In this document: one piece after another, positions 34,512 to 41,954 of the stretch
Layout: the number at the start of each line of letters is the position of its first letter
Numbering within the stretch: position 1 is the stretch's first letter
Assembly: GCF_000710615.1 (NCBI RefSeq)
Contig: NZ_JDTH01000002.1
Location: 922,082-986,081 of the forward strand
Direction of reading: 5' to 3'
DNA: 64,000 nt
Source of the DNA: Haladaptatus cibarius D43
Lineage (GTDB): Archaea > Halobacteriota > Halobacteria > Halobacteriales > Haladaptataceae
Notes under the pieces: model-generated
The model's input: the letters and a program-made list of their open reading frames with translations, nothing else
Told to the model about the DNA's origin: nothing
Database searches by the model: none
Program-made: the position numbers and the translations under genes

Positions 34512-35549
34512 CTATTCGGAGGTCGTGGATGTCGTGGTGATTGTGGTTGTATCTTCTGTGGTGGTTGTCGTAGAATCGTCGCTCGTCGTGGTGGCTTCGT
34601 CAGTTGTCGTCGTGGTCGTTCCCCCGCTCGTTCCGTCGGTTGTCGTCGTTTCGTCCGAACCCTCGCCCGTCGGCGAACCGTCTTCCGTCGTGGTCGTAGT
34701 CGTCGTCTCGTCGGGTTCCGGCCCGCGTCCGAGCGCGGCGTCTAACTGCGCAATCGTCCGGTTCGGACGCGCCGTCGGTGCGGTCGCCTCGCCATCGACC
34801 ACGACGCGGGGGACAGCGGAAATCGGGACTTCGTACACCTTCTCCATCGTCTGTTCGATTTCCTGCTGGTATTTTCCGTCCTCGATTTCTGATTCGATTG
34901 CGTCGAGGTTTTCGACGCCCGCCGCTTCCGCGATTCGCATGAGCGTTTCCGTCGTCGCCCAGCCATCGACCCCGCTTCTGTTTTCGAACATGTATTCGAA
35001 GAAATCCCAGTAGGAGTCGGGGTCGTTGTGCCAAACTGCGAGTCCGGCCCGCGCCGCGCGCGGTTCGTCGGGGCCGTGGAATCCTTCGCCGTCCCTGTAG
35101 GCTACGGCACGAAATTCGAGAGCCACGTCGCCGGGTTCGACGTATTTTTGTACGATTTCGCCCAAAAACCCGAAGACGAACCGTTGCGTGTACGGACATT
35201 TCCACCCGCCGTAAACCGTCGCCGTGACGGGGGCATCCTCGGCACCCATCCGAGCGTAGGTGAATCCGCTCGGGTCGTTCGGAACGCTCGCCGATTCGTA
35301 GAGTCCCTCCGGCGATTCGATTTCCTCGGGTTCCGTCGATTCCTCGTCCGTTCCCGCTTCGTCCGTTGTCGATCCGTCGTCGAGATTCACATCGCTCGTC
35401 GTCGTCCCTCCGTCACTTCCTGACGTTCCGCTGGGGTCGGCTGTCTGCTCCGGATCCGAACTGTTGTTCGAGAGTGCTGAACAACCCGCCGCTCCAACCG
35501 ACAGTCCCGTGCCGACAAGGCCGAGTATCGTCCGCCGACTCGTCTTCAT
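34512..35549 (-). CDS. DsbA-family lipoprotein with a Thr-rich C-terminal tail
   Basis: A 345-residue protein. The N-terminus has a Tat motif and lipobox (SRRTILGLVGTGLSVGAAGC), so it is probably an exported lipoprotein. After an acidic linker, a thioredoxin-fold DsbA-like domain spans about residues 90-275: DAPVTATVYGGWKCPYTQRF, a helical insert with AARAGLAVWHNDPDSYWDFF, and the cis-proline strand ISAVPRVVVDG. The active site is CPYT, lacking the second cysteine of CxxC. The last 70 residues are a Thr/Asp/Gly-rich run. It may bind substrates or act as a monothiol; oxidase activity is doubtful. Confidence 0.85.
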   Translation of the reverse strand: MKTSRRTILGLVGTGLSVGAAGCSALSNNSSDPEQTADPSGTSGSDGGTTTSDVNLDDGSTTDEAGTDEESTEPEEIESPEGLYESASVPNDPSGFTYARMGAEDAPVTATVYGGWKCPYTQRFVFGFLGEIVQKYVEPGDVALEFRAVAYRDGEGFHGPDEPRAARAGLAVWHNDPDSYWDFFEYMFENRSGVDGWATTETLMRIAEAAGVENLDAIESEIEDGKYQQEIEQTMEKVYEVPISAVPRVVVDGEATAPTARPNRTIAQLDAALGRGPEPDETTTTTTTEDGSPTGEGSDETTTTDGTSGGTTTTTTDEATTTSDDSTTTTTEDTTTITTTSTTSE

Positions 35550-35636
35550 GGTTGTTCGTCTACCTAACAGGACTTCGTTAATCGGGTGTTAATGCGGACA
35601 ACAAACGGAACAAGTGGGAAGAGACGCTATTTTCGA

Positions 35637-36173
35637 TTACGAAGACGGCGGTTTCGACCCCTTCTTTTCGGCCAGAAACGACTCTTCGTCAGACGAAAGG
35701 TCGCGGTCACGAAACACGTCCAAGCCCGACTGATAGGTCGATTTCGACTGCTCCGCCGGGTGTTCCAACACGAGTTCGGCGATGCCGGTTTCTTCTTCCG
35801 TCCATCCGAAACCGGCGCGATAGAGCGCCTGATACGCGAACGGGTTGTTCACCGCGATTTTGACGCCCCGGTAACCCTTCTCGTGAATTTTTTTCGTGGT
35901 GAACCGGGCGAGTTCCGCCCCGATTCCTTCGCCGCGCCTGTCGGCGCGAACCGTCACGTACCGAAGCCACACGGTTTCGTCGTCGGTTCGGTCTTCGTTG
36001 AACGCGATGGCCGCGACGAGTTCGTCGTCCTGCCGGGCGACCGCCTTCCCGGAGTTCGACATCACGAACTTACCCGCGTAGCTGAACACCTCGTAATCGA
36101 GGCGGAGGGTCGGGCCGTCCTTGGGCCAGCCCAGTATCGTATTTTCCACACTGGAAGTTCGGACGCCAGTCAC
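35637..36173 (-). CDS. GNAT family N-acetyltransferase
   Basis: A 178-residue protein starting at GTG 36173. The acetyl-CoA-binding motif A is VTVRADRRGEGIGAELARF. The helix after it is TTKKIHEKGYRGVKIAVNNP, and the end of the fold is YQALYRAGFGWTEEETGIAEL. The substrate is unknown. It lies divergent from the small methyltransferase gene, with 68 nt between the starts. The C-terminal 25 residues are charged and probably disordered. Confidence 0.85.
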   Translation of the reverse strand: MTGVRTSSVENTILGWPKDGPTLRLDYEVFSYAGKFVMSNSGKAVARQDDELVAAIAFNEDRTDDETVWLRYVTVRADRRGEGIGAELARFTTKKIHEKGYRGVKIAVNNPFAYQALYRAGFGWTEEETGIAELVLEHPAEQSKSTYQSGLDVFRDRDLSSDEESFLAEKKGSKPPSS

Positions 36174-36241
36174 ATCCGTTCACTGGTGCCCGATGGATGT
36201 CGCCCCACGGATTTTACTCGCTGGCCCGCGTGTTCGATTCC

Positions 36242-36850
36242 ATGTCGAACACCGATTCCAATCCGTATTCGGCCGGTGATGTAGGACATTTCGACCGATT
36301 TGCCCGACTGTACGATTTCTTCTCGTCACCCTTCGACGCCGATATTCTCGCGGAGGGGCTGGCACAGGCAGACCGTCCAATCGAGCGCGTGGTTGACGTT
36401 GCCGGAGGAACCGGGCGCGCAGTGAGGGCAATCGACGCCGACGAGCGAATCGTTCTCGACGCGTCGAAGAAGATGCTCGTGCAGGCACACAGGCGAGGCC
36501 TCGCCTGTGTGCGCGGAGATGCCTCCCGACTGCCGCTCGATTCCGAATCGGTGGACGCCATCGTCATTTCGGATGCACTCCATCATATCGGCGATGCAGA
36601 GGACGCGCTCGCGGAGGTGGAGCGCGTGCTGAATCCCGGCGGCGTCCTCGTTATTCGGGAGTTCAACCCGGCGACGATTCGAGGCAAACTGCTCGTCCGA
36701 GGCGAACACGCAATCGGCATGAACTCCGTCTTCTTCACGCCGGAAGAACTCACTCGGATGCTCGCGGGCGCGGAACTCGTGCCGCACGTCCGGAATCGTG
36801 GATTCGACTACACCGTCGCGGGCGTCAAACGCACATCGGGAATCACATAA
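36242..36850 (+). CDS. Class I SAM-dependent methyltransferase
   Basis: A 202-residue protein starting MSNTDSNPYSAGDVGHFDRF. The SAM-binding motif I is VVDVAGGTGRAVRAI, motif II ERIVLDASKKML, and the later motif SVDAIVISDALHHIGDAEDA followed by ERVLNPGGVLVIREF matches the UbiE/COQ5-like group. It may methylate a quinone or lipid precursor, but this cannot be decided. The DUF3054 gene follows after 23 nt and may be co-transcribed. Confidence 0.85.
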   Translation: MSNTDSNPYSAGDVGHFDRFARLYDFFSSPFDADILAEGLAQADRPIERVVDVAGGTGRAVRAIDADERIVLDASKKMLVQAHRRGLACVRGDASRLPLDSESVDAIVISDALHHIGDAEDALAEVERVLNPGGVLVIREFNPATIRGKLLVRGEHAIGMNSVFFTPEELTRMLAGAELVPHVRNRGFDYTVAGVKRTSGIT

Positions 36851-36873
36851 CCTCGGCGTCCCGAGATGGCAGT

Positions 36874-37287
36874 ATGAGCAGTGTCTTTGCGACCGGGCGC
36901 TTCGACCGCTCCCCAGCCACCGCGGGACTTGTACTCGGCGATTTAGTAGTGATAATCGGACTCCTCTGGATGGGAAGCCTTCGACACAACACCGACCCGA
37001 TAACGAGTCCACTGTTGTTCGCGGATACGCTCGCGCCGTTTCTCATCGGGTGGGTCGTCGCCTCGCTCGTGCTCGGCACGTACAGCAGACGTGCACGTCG
37101 GTCGCTCCGCGACGCCGCGCTCCTCGGCGGCGGGGCATGGGTCGTCGCATCGCTCATTGGTGCAGGACTACGAGCGACCTCGTTGTTCCACGGTAACTCG
37201 CCGCTTTCGTTCGTCCTCGTCGTCACCGGACTCGGACTCGTTGCACTCGTCTGTTGGCGCGGACTCGCGGCAGCGATCACACCGTAA
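36874..37287 (+). CDS. DUF3054-like membrane protein
   Basis: A 137-residue protein with four predicted helices: about 17-36 (TAGLVLGDLVVIIGLLWMGS), 47-67 (FADTLAPFLIGWVVASLVLG), 80-100 and 108-130. The segment PFLIGWVV followed by LGTYS fits the DUF3054 family of small membrane proteins in actinobacteria and haloarchaea. Its function is unknown. It follows the methyltransferase gene closely. Confidence 0.8.
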   Translation: MSSVFATGRFDRSPATAGLVLGDLVVIIGLLWMGSLRHNTDPITSPLLFADTLAPFLIGWVVASLVLGTYSRRARRSLRDAALLGGGAWVVASLIGAGLRATSLFHGNSPLSFVLVVTGLGLVALVCWRGLAAAITP

Positions 37288-37751
37288 CCCGGCGATATTC
37301 GACGTATGAATGCACGGTGAGATAGATGGCAATGCCGACCGCCGGAACGATCATGCAGTATTTCGCGCAATCGGGGAAGGGTGCGCCGAGAACCGCGACT
37401 TCCGTTGTTATCGTTTGAACATCCTATACTGTCAATTTCACTTTAGTTTTATTCCTCGTAGTATTCGACTTCGCCGGATTACTCGTGGATATTTTCGGAA
37501 ACCGATTCCGTCGCCGATTTCCATGCTAGATAATAACACCCATTTCGAGGAAGAATAATTCTGAGTCATATTCGATTCACTCGAAAAGTGCCGAATTTCT
37601 CCGTTTTGAGGTCTGTATTTCTCATGGATTCTCATAACTTATCTCAAAGTAACTCGTCAATGCGGTTGTGAATACGGAGTAGGTACACAGAACGACTGTC
37701 TCTCATATGGGGAAGAGTTATATACCCTCCCCGCATATTCTATAATAGATT
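37288..37751. other. 464-nt A/T-rich intergenic region with a promoter
   Basis: No convincing gene is seen here: the open frames have neither sensible composition nor a good start. The DNA is markedly A/T-richer than the flanks. Near its right end, ttatata at 37718-37724 lies about 30 nt before ATG 37752 and is a good TATA box for the next gene. Confidence 0.6.
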
Positions 37752-37967
37752 ATGACTGGATACTATGACCTCATTCTGGGACTGATTCCGCTTGCACTGG
37801 TTGGCGTAACTGGAGTACTCAGCGTTGCTGGACTCGCGCTGACGACCGCGATTCCGCTCGGCGCAACCGCTTCCGTGTTCCTCATCGGCCACGCCCTGTT
37901 CGTCAATGGGCCTGTCGATGACGTTCCTGCCGCCCAGTCTCCTCCACCAGTCAACTCCGCTGACTAA
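37752..37967 (+). CDS. Small two-helix membrane protein
   Basis: A 71-residue protein MTGYYDLILGLIPLALVGVT with two hydrophobic segments (about 6-28 and 33-52, LALTTAIPLGATASVFLIGH) and a short acidic, proline-rich tail. It resembles a small protein found widely in haloarchaea, from memory only, with no assigned function. A strong TATA box about 30 nt upstream and an ATG directly at the predicted transcript start fit a leaderless mRNA. Confidence 0.7.
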   Translation: MTGYYDLILGLIPLALVGVTGVLSVAGLALTTAIPLGATASVFLIGHALFVNGPVDDVPAAQSPPPVNSAD

Positions 37968-38038
37968 CTGTTTCCTTTCTTTCCCCTTTCCGTTCTCCTT
38001 CCTCAACGGTTTTGTCGCTGGCAGTTCTCTTGCCAGCC

Positions 38039-39037
38039 ATGACAGATGCACTGTTTCTTTCGAGCGACGAGGTTGCCGGACTGGCAACACCGGACGAATA
38101 CGTCGATGCCGTCCACGAGGGCTACTACCAGCGAGGATTGGGTGCGCCCGCAAAACCGCGCACCACGCTCCCGAACGCCGACCCCGCGGGGATGCTGACG
38201 AGTTACTCCGCAATGCTACCCGAAACCGGAGCGATGGGTGGCTACATGTACTCCGCCGGATTCGGCGCGGAGGACGCGTGGTTCATGACGCCGCTGTTCG
38301 ACGCCGAAAGCGGTGAACCACTCGCGCTCATCGACGGTGCGAGCATGAATCCGTTCAAAACCGGCGCGGTGGGCGCGGTCGGCGTGGACGCACTCGCCCG
38401 AGAAAATGCAACGAAACTCGGCCTCATCGGAAGCGGCGCACAGGCCCGCGGCCAGTTGAAAGCGGCGATGACCGTGCGCGACATCGAAACCGTCGCCGTC
38501 TACTCGCCGACCAAGGAAAGCAGGGAATCGTTCGCTGGCGAAATGAACGAAACCCTCGACGCCTCCGTCGCGGCCGTCGCCAGCAGCGCCGCCGCGGTCG
38601 AGAACGCGGACATCGTGATTACGGCGACCACCGCCAGCGAACCGGTTTTCGACGGCGACCTGTTGGAGGATGGCACCCACGTCACCGCGATGGGGCAGTA
38701 CCATCCGAAAAAGCGCGAACTCGACGCGACCACCATCGAGCGCGCGAAATACGTCCCCGACCTGCGCGAGCGAGCGACGCAGGACGCCGGGTCGTTCCTC
38801 GCCGCGCTGGACTCGGGTGCCGTGAGCGAAGACCACATCCACGCGGAACTCGGCGAGGTGGTTGCGGGTGATGCAGTCGGACGGGAATCCGAGGACGAAA
38901 TCACCGTCTTCGACAGCGGCGGAACTGGGATTGAAACCGTGGCGTCGGCGTATATGCTGTACGAGAAAGCGCTGGACGAGGGACTTGGCTCCACGATTTC
39001 CCTCTCGCCTGCGAGTGACGCGTTGACCGGCGAATAG
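38039..39037 (+). CDS. Ornithine cyclodeaminase/mu-crystallin family protein
   Basis: A 332-residue NAD(P)-dependent enzyme. The substrate side shows AMLPETGAMGGYMYSAGFGA and GASMNPFKTGAVGAVGVDAL. The dinucleotide-binding Rossmann motif is KLGLIGSGAQARGQLKAAM, followed by TVAVYSPTKES and the conserved DIVITATTASEPVFDGDLL. Members act as ornithine cyclodeaminases, archaeal alanine dehydrogenases or ketimine reductases, and the exact reaction cannot be told here. The ATG at 38039 is preferred over an upstream TTG. The gene is monocistronic; a repeat element begins 88 nt after it. Confidence 0.87.
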   Translation: MTDALFLSSDEVAGLATPDEYVDAVHEGYYQRGLGAPAKPRTTLPNADPAGMLTSYSAMLPETGAMGGYMYSAGFGAEDAWFMTPLFDAESGEPLALIDGASMNPFKTGAVGAVGVDALARENATKLGLIGSGAQARGQLKAAMTVRDIETVAVYSPTKESRESFAGEMNETLDASVAAVASSAAAVENADIVITATTASEPVFDGDLLEDGTHVTAMGQYHPKKRELDATTIERAKYVPDLRERATQDAGSFLAALDSGAVSEDHIHAELGEVVAGDAVGRESEDEITVFDSGGTGIETVASAYMLYEKALDEGLGSTISLSPASDALTGE

Positions 39038-39124
39038 CGATTTGGAAGAGTTGGTTGGGAATGCGATTTGGAGGGGTTTTGAGAGGATGTGTTGCTTTTG
39101 GATGGTTGTAGAATTGCTGGTAGG

Positions 39125-39470
39125 TAATCACGACAATAAATACCGCAACCGCCACCGTGGGCCACGTCCTCCCCAACCGATTCCTTCGTCACTTCGTTCC
39201 TCACTCATCCCTCGCACGCTTTAGCGCGATTTCTCGGACGTACAGTCCTCGAACTCACGCCAGCGCGCGCCACATGGAAAAGATGGTTTCCGGAAATCGA
39301 CCCAACCACAGTGGCGCGTGCGTCAGCAGACCTGAGGCGTTCACCGCCGAGGGTCTGCTAATTTCCGCGCGAGGGATGAGTGAACGAGCGTTAGCGAGTG
39401 AGCGAATCGGTTGGGGAGGTGTGTGGGTGGTTGCGGTGCGGGGGCGGTTTGATTGGAGTCGTGATTTGCT
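39125..39470. repeat. Two-armed palindromic structured repeat (copy B)
   Basis: This 346-nt element has two inward-facing arms around a unique 37-nt centre (39274-39310). The left arm begins with the subtype-beta end (taatcacgacaataaatacc) and contains cctccccaaccgatt and ctcatccctcgc. The right arm runs tggcgcgtgcg, a hairpin at 39325-39359, gcgagggatgagtgaacg, gaatcggttggggagg, and ends with the alpha end cggtttgattggagtcgtga plus tttgcta. Its modules match copies A and C. No protein-coding signal is convincing. It occupies part of the gene-free stretch 39038-39704. Confidence 0.8.
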
Positions 39471-39515
39471 ACCGACAAACTACCTTCGTTCGAATCGCGT
39501 ACTGCTAGTTCGTCG

Positions 39516-39552
39516 TCGTGGCGGTTTGATTGGAGTCGTGACTTGCTATCGG
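39516..39552 (+). repeat. Extra copy of the alpha repeat terminus
   Basis: The sequence gtggcggtttgattggagtc followed by gtgacttgctatcgg repeats the right end of copy B (39442-39475) almost exactly, 73 nt further on, without the rest of the arm. It looks like an end fragment left by an imperfect duplication or excision. The rest of 39553-39704 shows no gene. Confidence 0.7.
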
Positions 39553-39704
39553 CAATTTCACAACTCGGTCAATAGCTCGTTCAACTTATTCATAAACTCG
39601 CCAAACGCCGAAAAAGCAAATCCATCTGAAAAACCAAACCATCTCGCTCCCTCCAAAATGTCGAACCCAAAACCACAAAGAGGGGTCACTTCATTGCTTC
39701 GGCC

Positions 39705-40751
39705 ATGAACAAACGAACGCGGGTGCTCTTTGCATCCGGGTTGACCGTCGCCATCTTCCTCGGGGTACAACTCGGGGCGCTGGCGCTGGTCGAACCGTTC
39801 GAATCTGCGGGCTATCAGACGGTCGAAGACCCCTCCGACCCGACCAACAGTCTCGTCTACGTCGGCGTCATCCTCGTCTTCACGGCGGGGATGCTCGCCA
39901 TCATGAAACTCGGCGTCGAATGGATTCTCCGCGGCGTCATCATCTTCACGAGCGGAATGCTCTCGCTGTACGTCTTCAGCGTCATCATTCCCTCCGCGGT
40001 CGAGATAACGGTCGGCGGCGCGCCGGTCAACGTCGTCGCGTGGGGAGCCGCCGCAGTGGTCGCCATCGCCCTTGCAGTCCACCCCGAATGGTACGTCATC
40101 GACTCCGCAGGGGTCGTCATGGGCGCGGGTGCGGCGGGCCTGTTCGGCATCAGTTTCGGCCTGCTCCCGGCAATCCTCCTCCTCGCGGTGCTGGCCATCT
40201 ACGACGCCATCAGCGTCTACGGAACAGAACACATGCTCACGCTCGCCTCCGGCGTGATGGACTTGAAAATCCCCGTTGTCCTCGTGATTCCGATGTCGCT
40301 CTCGTACTCGTTCATCGCGGACACCGCACAGGCGACCAGCGAAGGCGCGGTGTCGCCGGAGGACGAACCGGACGAATCGGTCGAAGCGGACGAAGTCGAT
40401 TCTCCGGAAACGGACGAATCAGAGGCCGATTCGGACACGGGCGACCGCGACGCCCTCTTCATCGGACTGGGCGACGCCGTCATGCCGACCATCCTCGTTG
40501 CCAGCGCGGCGTTCTTCTCGCCCGCGGACGCCCTCGTCTCGGGATTCGCCCTCAATCTACCCGCGCTGACGGCCATGATTGGCACGATGATCGGATTGGT
40601 CACCCTGCTCTGGTTGGTGCTCAAAGGGCGCGCACACGCCGGACTGCCGCTGCTCAACGGCGGTGCAATCGGCGGCTACCTCGTCGGCGCGCTGGCCAGC
40701 GGAATTTCCCTCTCGCAGGCGCTCGGTTTGGGCGGCCTGACGCTTGCGTAA
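39705..40751 (+). CDS. Presenilin/signal-peptide-peptidase-like intramembrane aspartyl protease
   Basis: A 348-residue protein with nine predicted helices. The catalytic aspartates lie in the two conserved membrane motifs, IYDAISVYGTEHM (D167) and FIGLGDAVMPTILV (D257), and the PAL-like motif appears as AGLPLLNGG. Between them is an acidic cytoplasmic loop of about 55 residues (EDEPDESVEADEVDSPETDE). This is the archaeal PSH family, which cleaves peptides within the membrane. Natural substrates are unknown. The gene and its downstream neighbour lie between two structured repeats in opposite orientation. Confidence 0.93.
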   Translation: MNKRTRVLFASGLTVAIFLGVQLGALALVEPFESAGYQTVEDPSDPTNSLVYVGVILVFTAGMLAIMKLGVEWILRGVIIFTSGMLSLYVFSVIIPSAVEITVGGAPVNVVAWGAAAVVAIALAVHPEWYVIDSAGVVMGAGAAGLFGISFGLLPAILLLAVLAIYDAISVYGTEHMLTLASGVMDLKIPVVLVIPMSLSYSFIADTAQATSEGAVSPEDEPDESVEADEVDSPETDESEADSDTGDRDALFIGLGDAVMPTILVASAAFFSPADALVSGFALNLPALTAMIGTMIGLVTLLWLVLKGRAHAGLPLLNGGAIGGYLVGALASGISLSQALGLGGLTLA

Positions 40752-40793
40752 TCAGCCAGAACGCTCTAACACTTCGCCTGAGTAGGCCGACGC

Positions 40794-41057
40794 ATGCCCG
40801 ACCCGGACGTTGGCACGGCGACAATCGTGTACGAAGACGCGGACGGCGTAACCGAGCGAGAAGTCGAAAACGACGACATCGTCTACTTCGACGACCACTG
40901 GCTCGTCAAAGTCGGCGAAAATGACGACGGCGACGATGTCGTCCGTCGGATTCCCCGCGAGCGTGTCCAGTACGTCGAACGCTCCATCGACGAACTCGAA
41001 AAAAAAGTCGAGGGAGCGATTGAGCAAGCCAAAGAGCAGTTCGGCTGGTGGGGCTAG
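40794..41057 (+). CDS. Small acidic haloarchaeal protein
   Basis: An 87-residue protein starting MPDPDVGTATIVYEDADGVT. It has a beta-rich first half (IVYFDDHWLVKVG) and a C-terminal helix with charged heptads (ERSIDELEKKVEGAIEQAKE) ending FGWWG. No family is assigned with confidence. It follows the presenilin-like gene after 42 nt on the same strand and may be its operon partner, as the next upstream gene is far away. A conserved pairing with the protease would be informative. Confidence 0.7.
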   Translation: MPDPDVGTATIVYEDADGVTEREVENDDIVYFDDHWLVKVGENDDGDDVVRRIPRERVQYVERSIDELEKKVEGAIEQAKEQFGWWG

Positions 41058-41173
41058 GAAGTAGTACAAGAAGTGGATTTTGGGAAGTTCGATTTCGTTC
41101 TTTTTTTGCCAGCTGTTGCTGATCCGGTTGGATGATGAACTACACGTCGCGGCGTCAGCGGAATGAACTTCTT

Positions 41174-41490
41174 TAAGCAAATCACGACTCCAATCAAACC
41201 GCACCACATCCTCCCCAACCGACTGCGTTTCTCGGTCGCTCCTTCGTCGCTCTCTGCGATACTCACCCTCGCGCGGGCGACTACCGTCGCCTTCGCGCGC
41301 CAGATTGTCTGTTTCGATTCATGAAATTCCACAAAGCTAGTGGCGCGCGCGTCGGCAGGGCCGAGGAATCTTCGGCCCTGCCGATTACTGCGCGAGGGGC
41401 GACTGAGCGAACGGAGTGAGCGAAGGAGTCGGTTGAGGAGGAACGTGGCTTGCGGTGGCGGTTGCGGTATTTGTTGTCGTGATTTGCTAT
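41174..41490. repeat. Two-armed palindromic structured repeat (copy C), inverted relative to copy B
   Basis: A 317-nt element. The left arm starts with the alpha end (agcaaatcacgactccaatc then aaaccgc), has cctccccaaccgact, and a 6-bp hairpin ggcgac/gtcgcc (41276-41291) next to the inner box gcgcgcca. A unique 37-nt centre lies at 41304-41340. The right arm begins tggcgcgcgcg, carries a 13-bp hairpin at 41352-41384, gcgaggggcgactgagcg, gagtcggttgaggagg and the beta end cggtatttgttgtcgtgatt. The end types are swapped compared with copy B. The surrounding gene-free stretch is 41058-41634. Confidence 0.8.
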
Positions 41491-41634
41491 CAGCATACTC
41501 GAGAAAACAATGTCAACTACCGAGATAGATAGAAAAGAACGATGATAAGAACGCTCTGTAAAAACCGTCTTCAGACACTGTTCCCCCACGTAGTCTCCTT
41601 CGACTTTTTATCCCTGCGCGCAAAACCACCTGCC

Positions 41635-41880
41635 ATGAACGCGGACGATGTTGCGGAACTCATCGAATCGGAACTCGAAGACGCTGACGTGACGGTCACC
41701 CACCCGCGCGGGGAACACGACGAAGACCACCTCGCGGCCCTCGTGATTTCTCCTGCCTTTGAAGGGAAATCGCTGGTACAACAGCACCAACTGGTGTACG
41801 ACGCGCTGGGCGACCACATGACGACGGACATCCACGCGCTCGAACTGAAAACGTACACGCCCGAAGCGTACGAGGGGTAA
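41635..41880 (+). CDS. BolA family protein
   Basis: An 81-residue protein MNADDVAELIESELEDADVT with the BolA signature in HLAALVISPAFEGKSLVQQH and QLVYDALGDHMTTDIHALEL. The family fold is a class II KH-like domain, which in other organisms binds monothiol glutaredoxins and Fe-S clusters. The equivalent of the metal-binding histidine is present in IHALEL. It precedes fumarase by 74 nt on the same strand. The ATG at 41635 matches the family start. Confidence 0.88.
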   Translation: MNADDVAELIESELEDADVTVTHPRGEHDEDHLAALVISPAFEGKSLVQQHQLVYDALGDHMTTDIHALELKTYTPEAYEG

Positions 41881-41954
41881 CGAGTCGGGAGATTGCAGTT
41901 TTGAGCGATGCCGATTGAGCACATTATTTATCTGTGGCCCAAGACCCCACGGGT

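Noticed and set aside
37310-37558. 82-codon frame in the A/T-rich region before 37752
   Set aside because: There is no acidic bias, no start context and no family; the composition is that of intergenic DNA.
39157-39708. Long open frame (about 180 codons) across repeat copy B
   Set aside because: It runs through the palindromic repeat and carries the arginine/serine-rich translation typical of this repeat family; there is no family or start signal.
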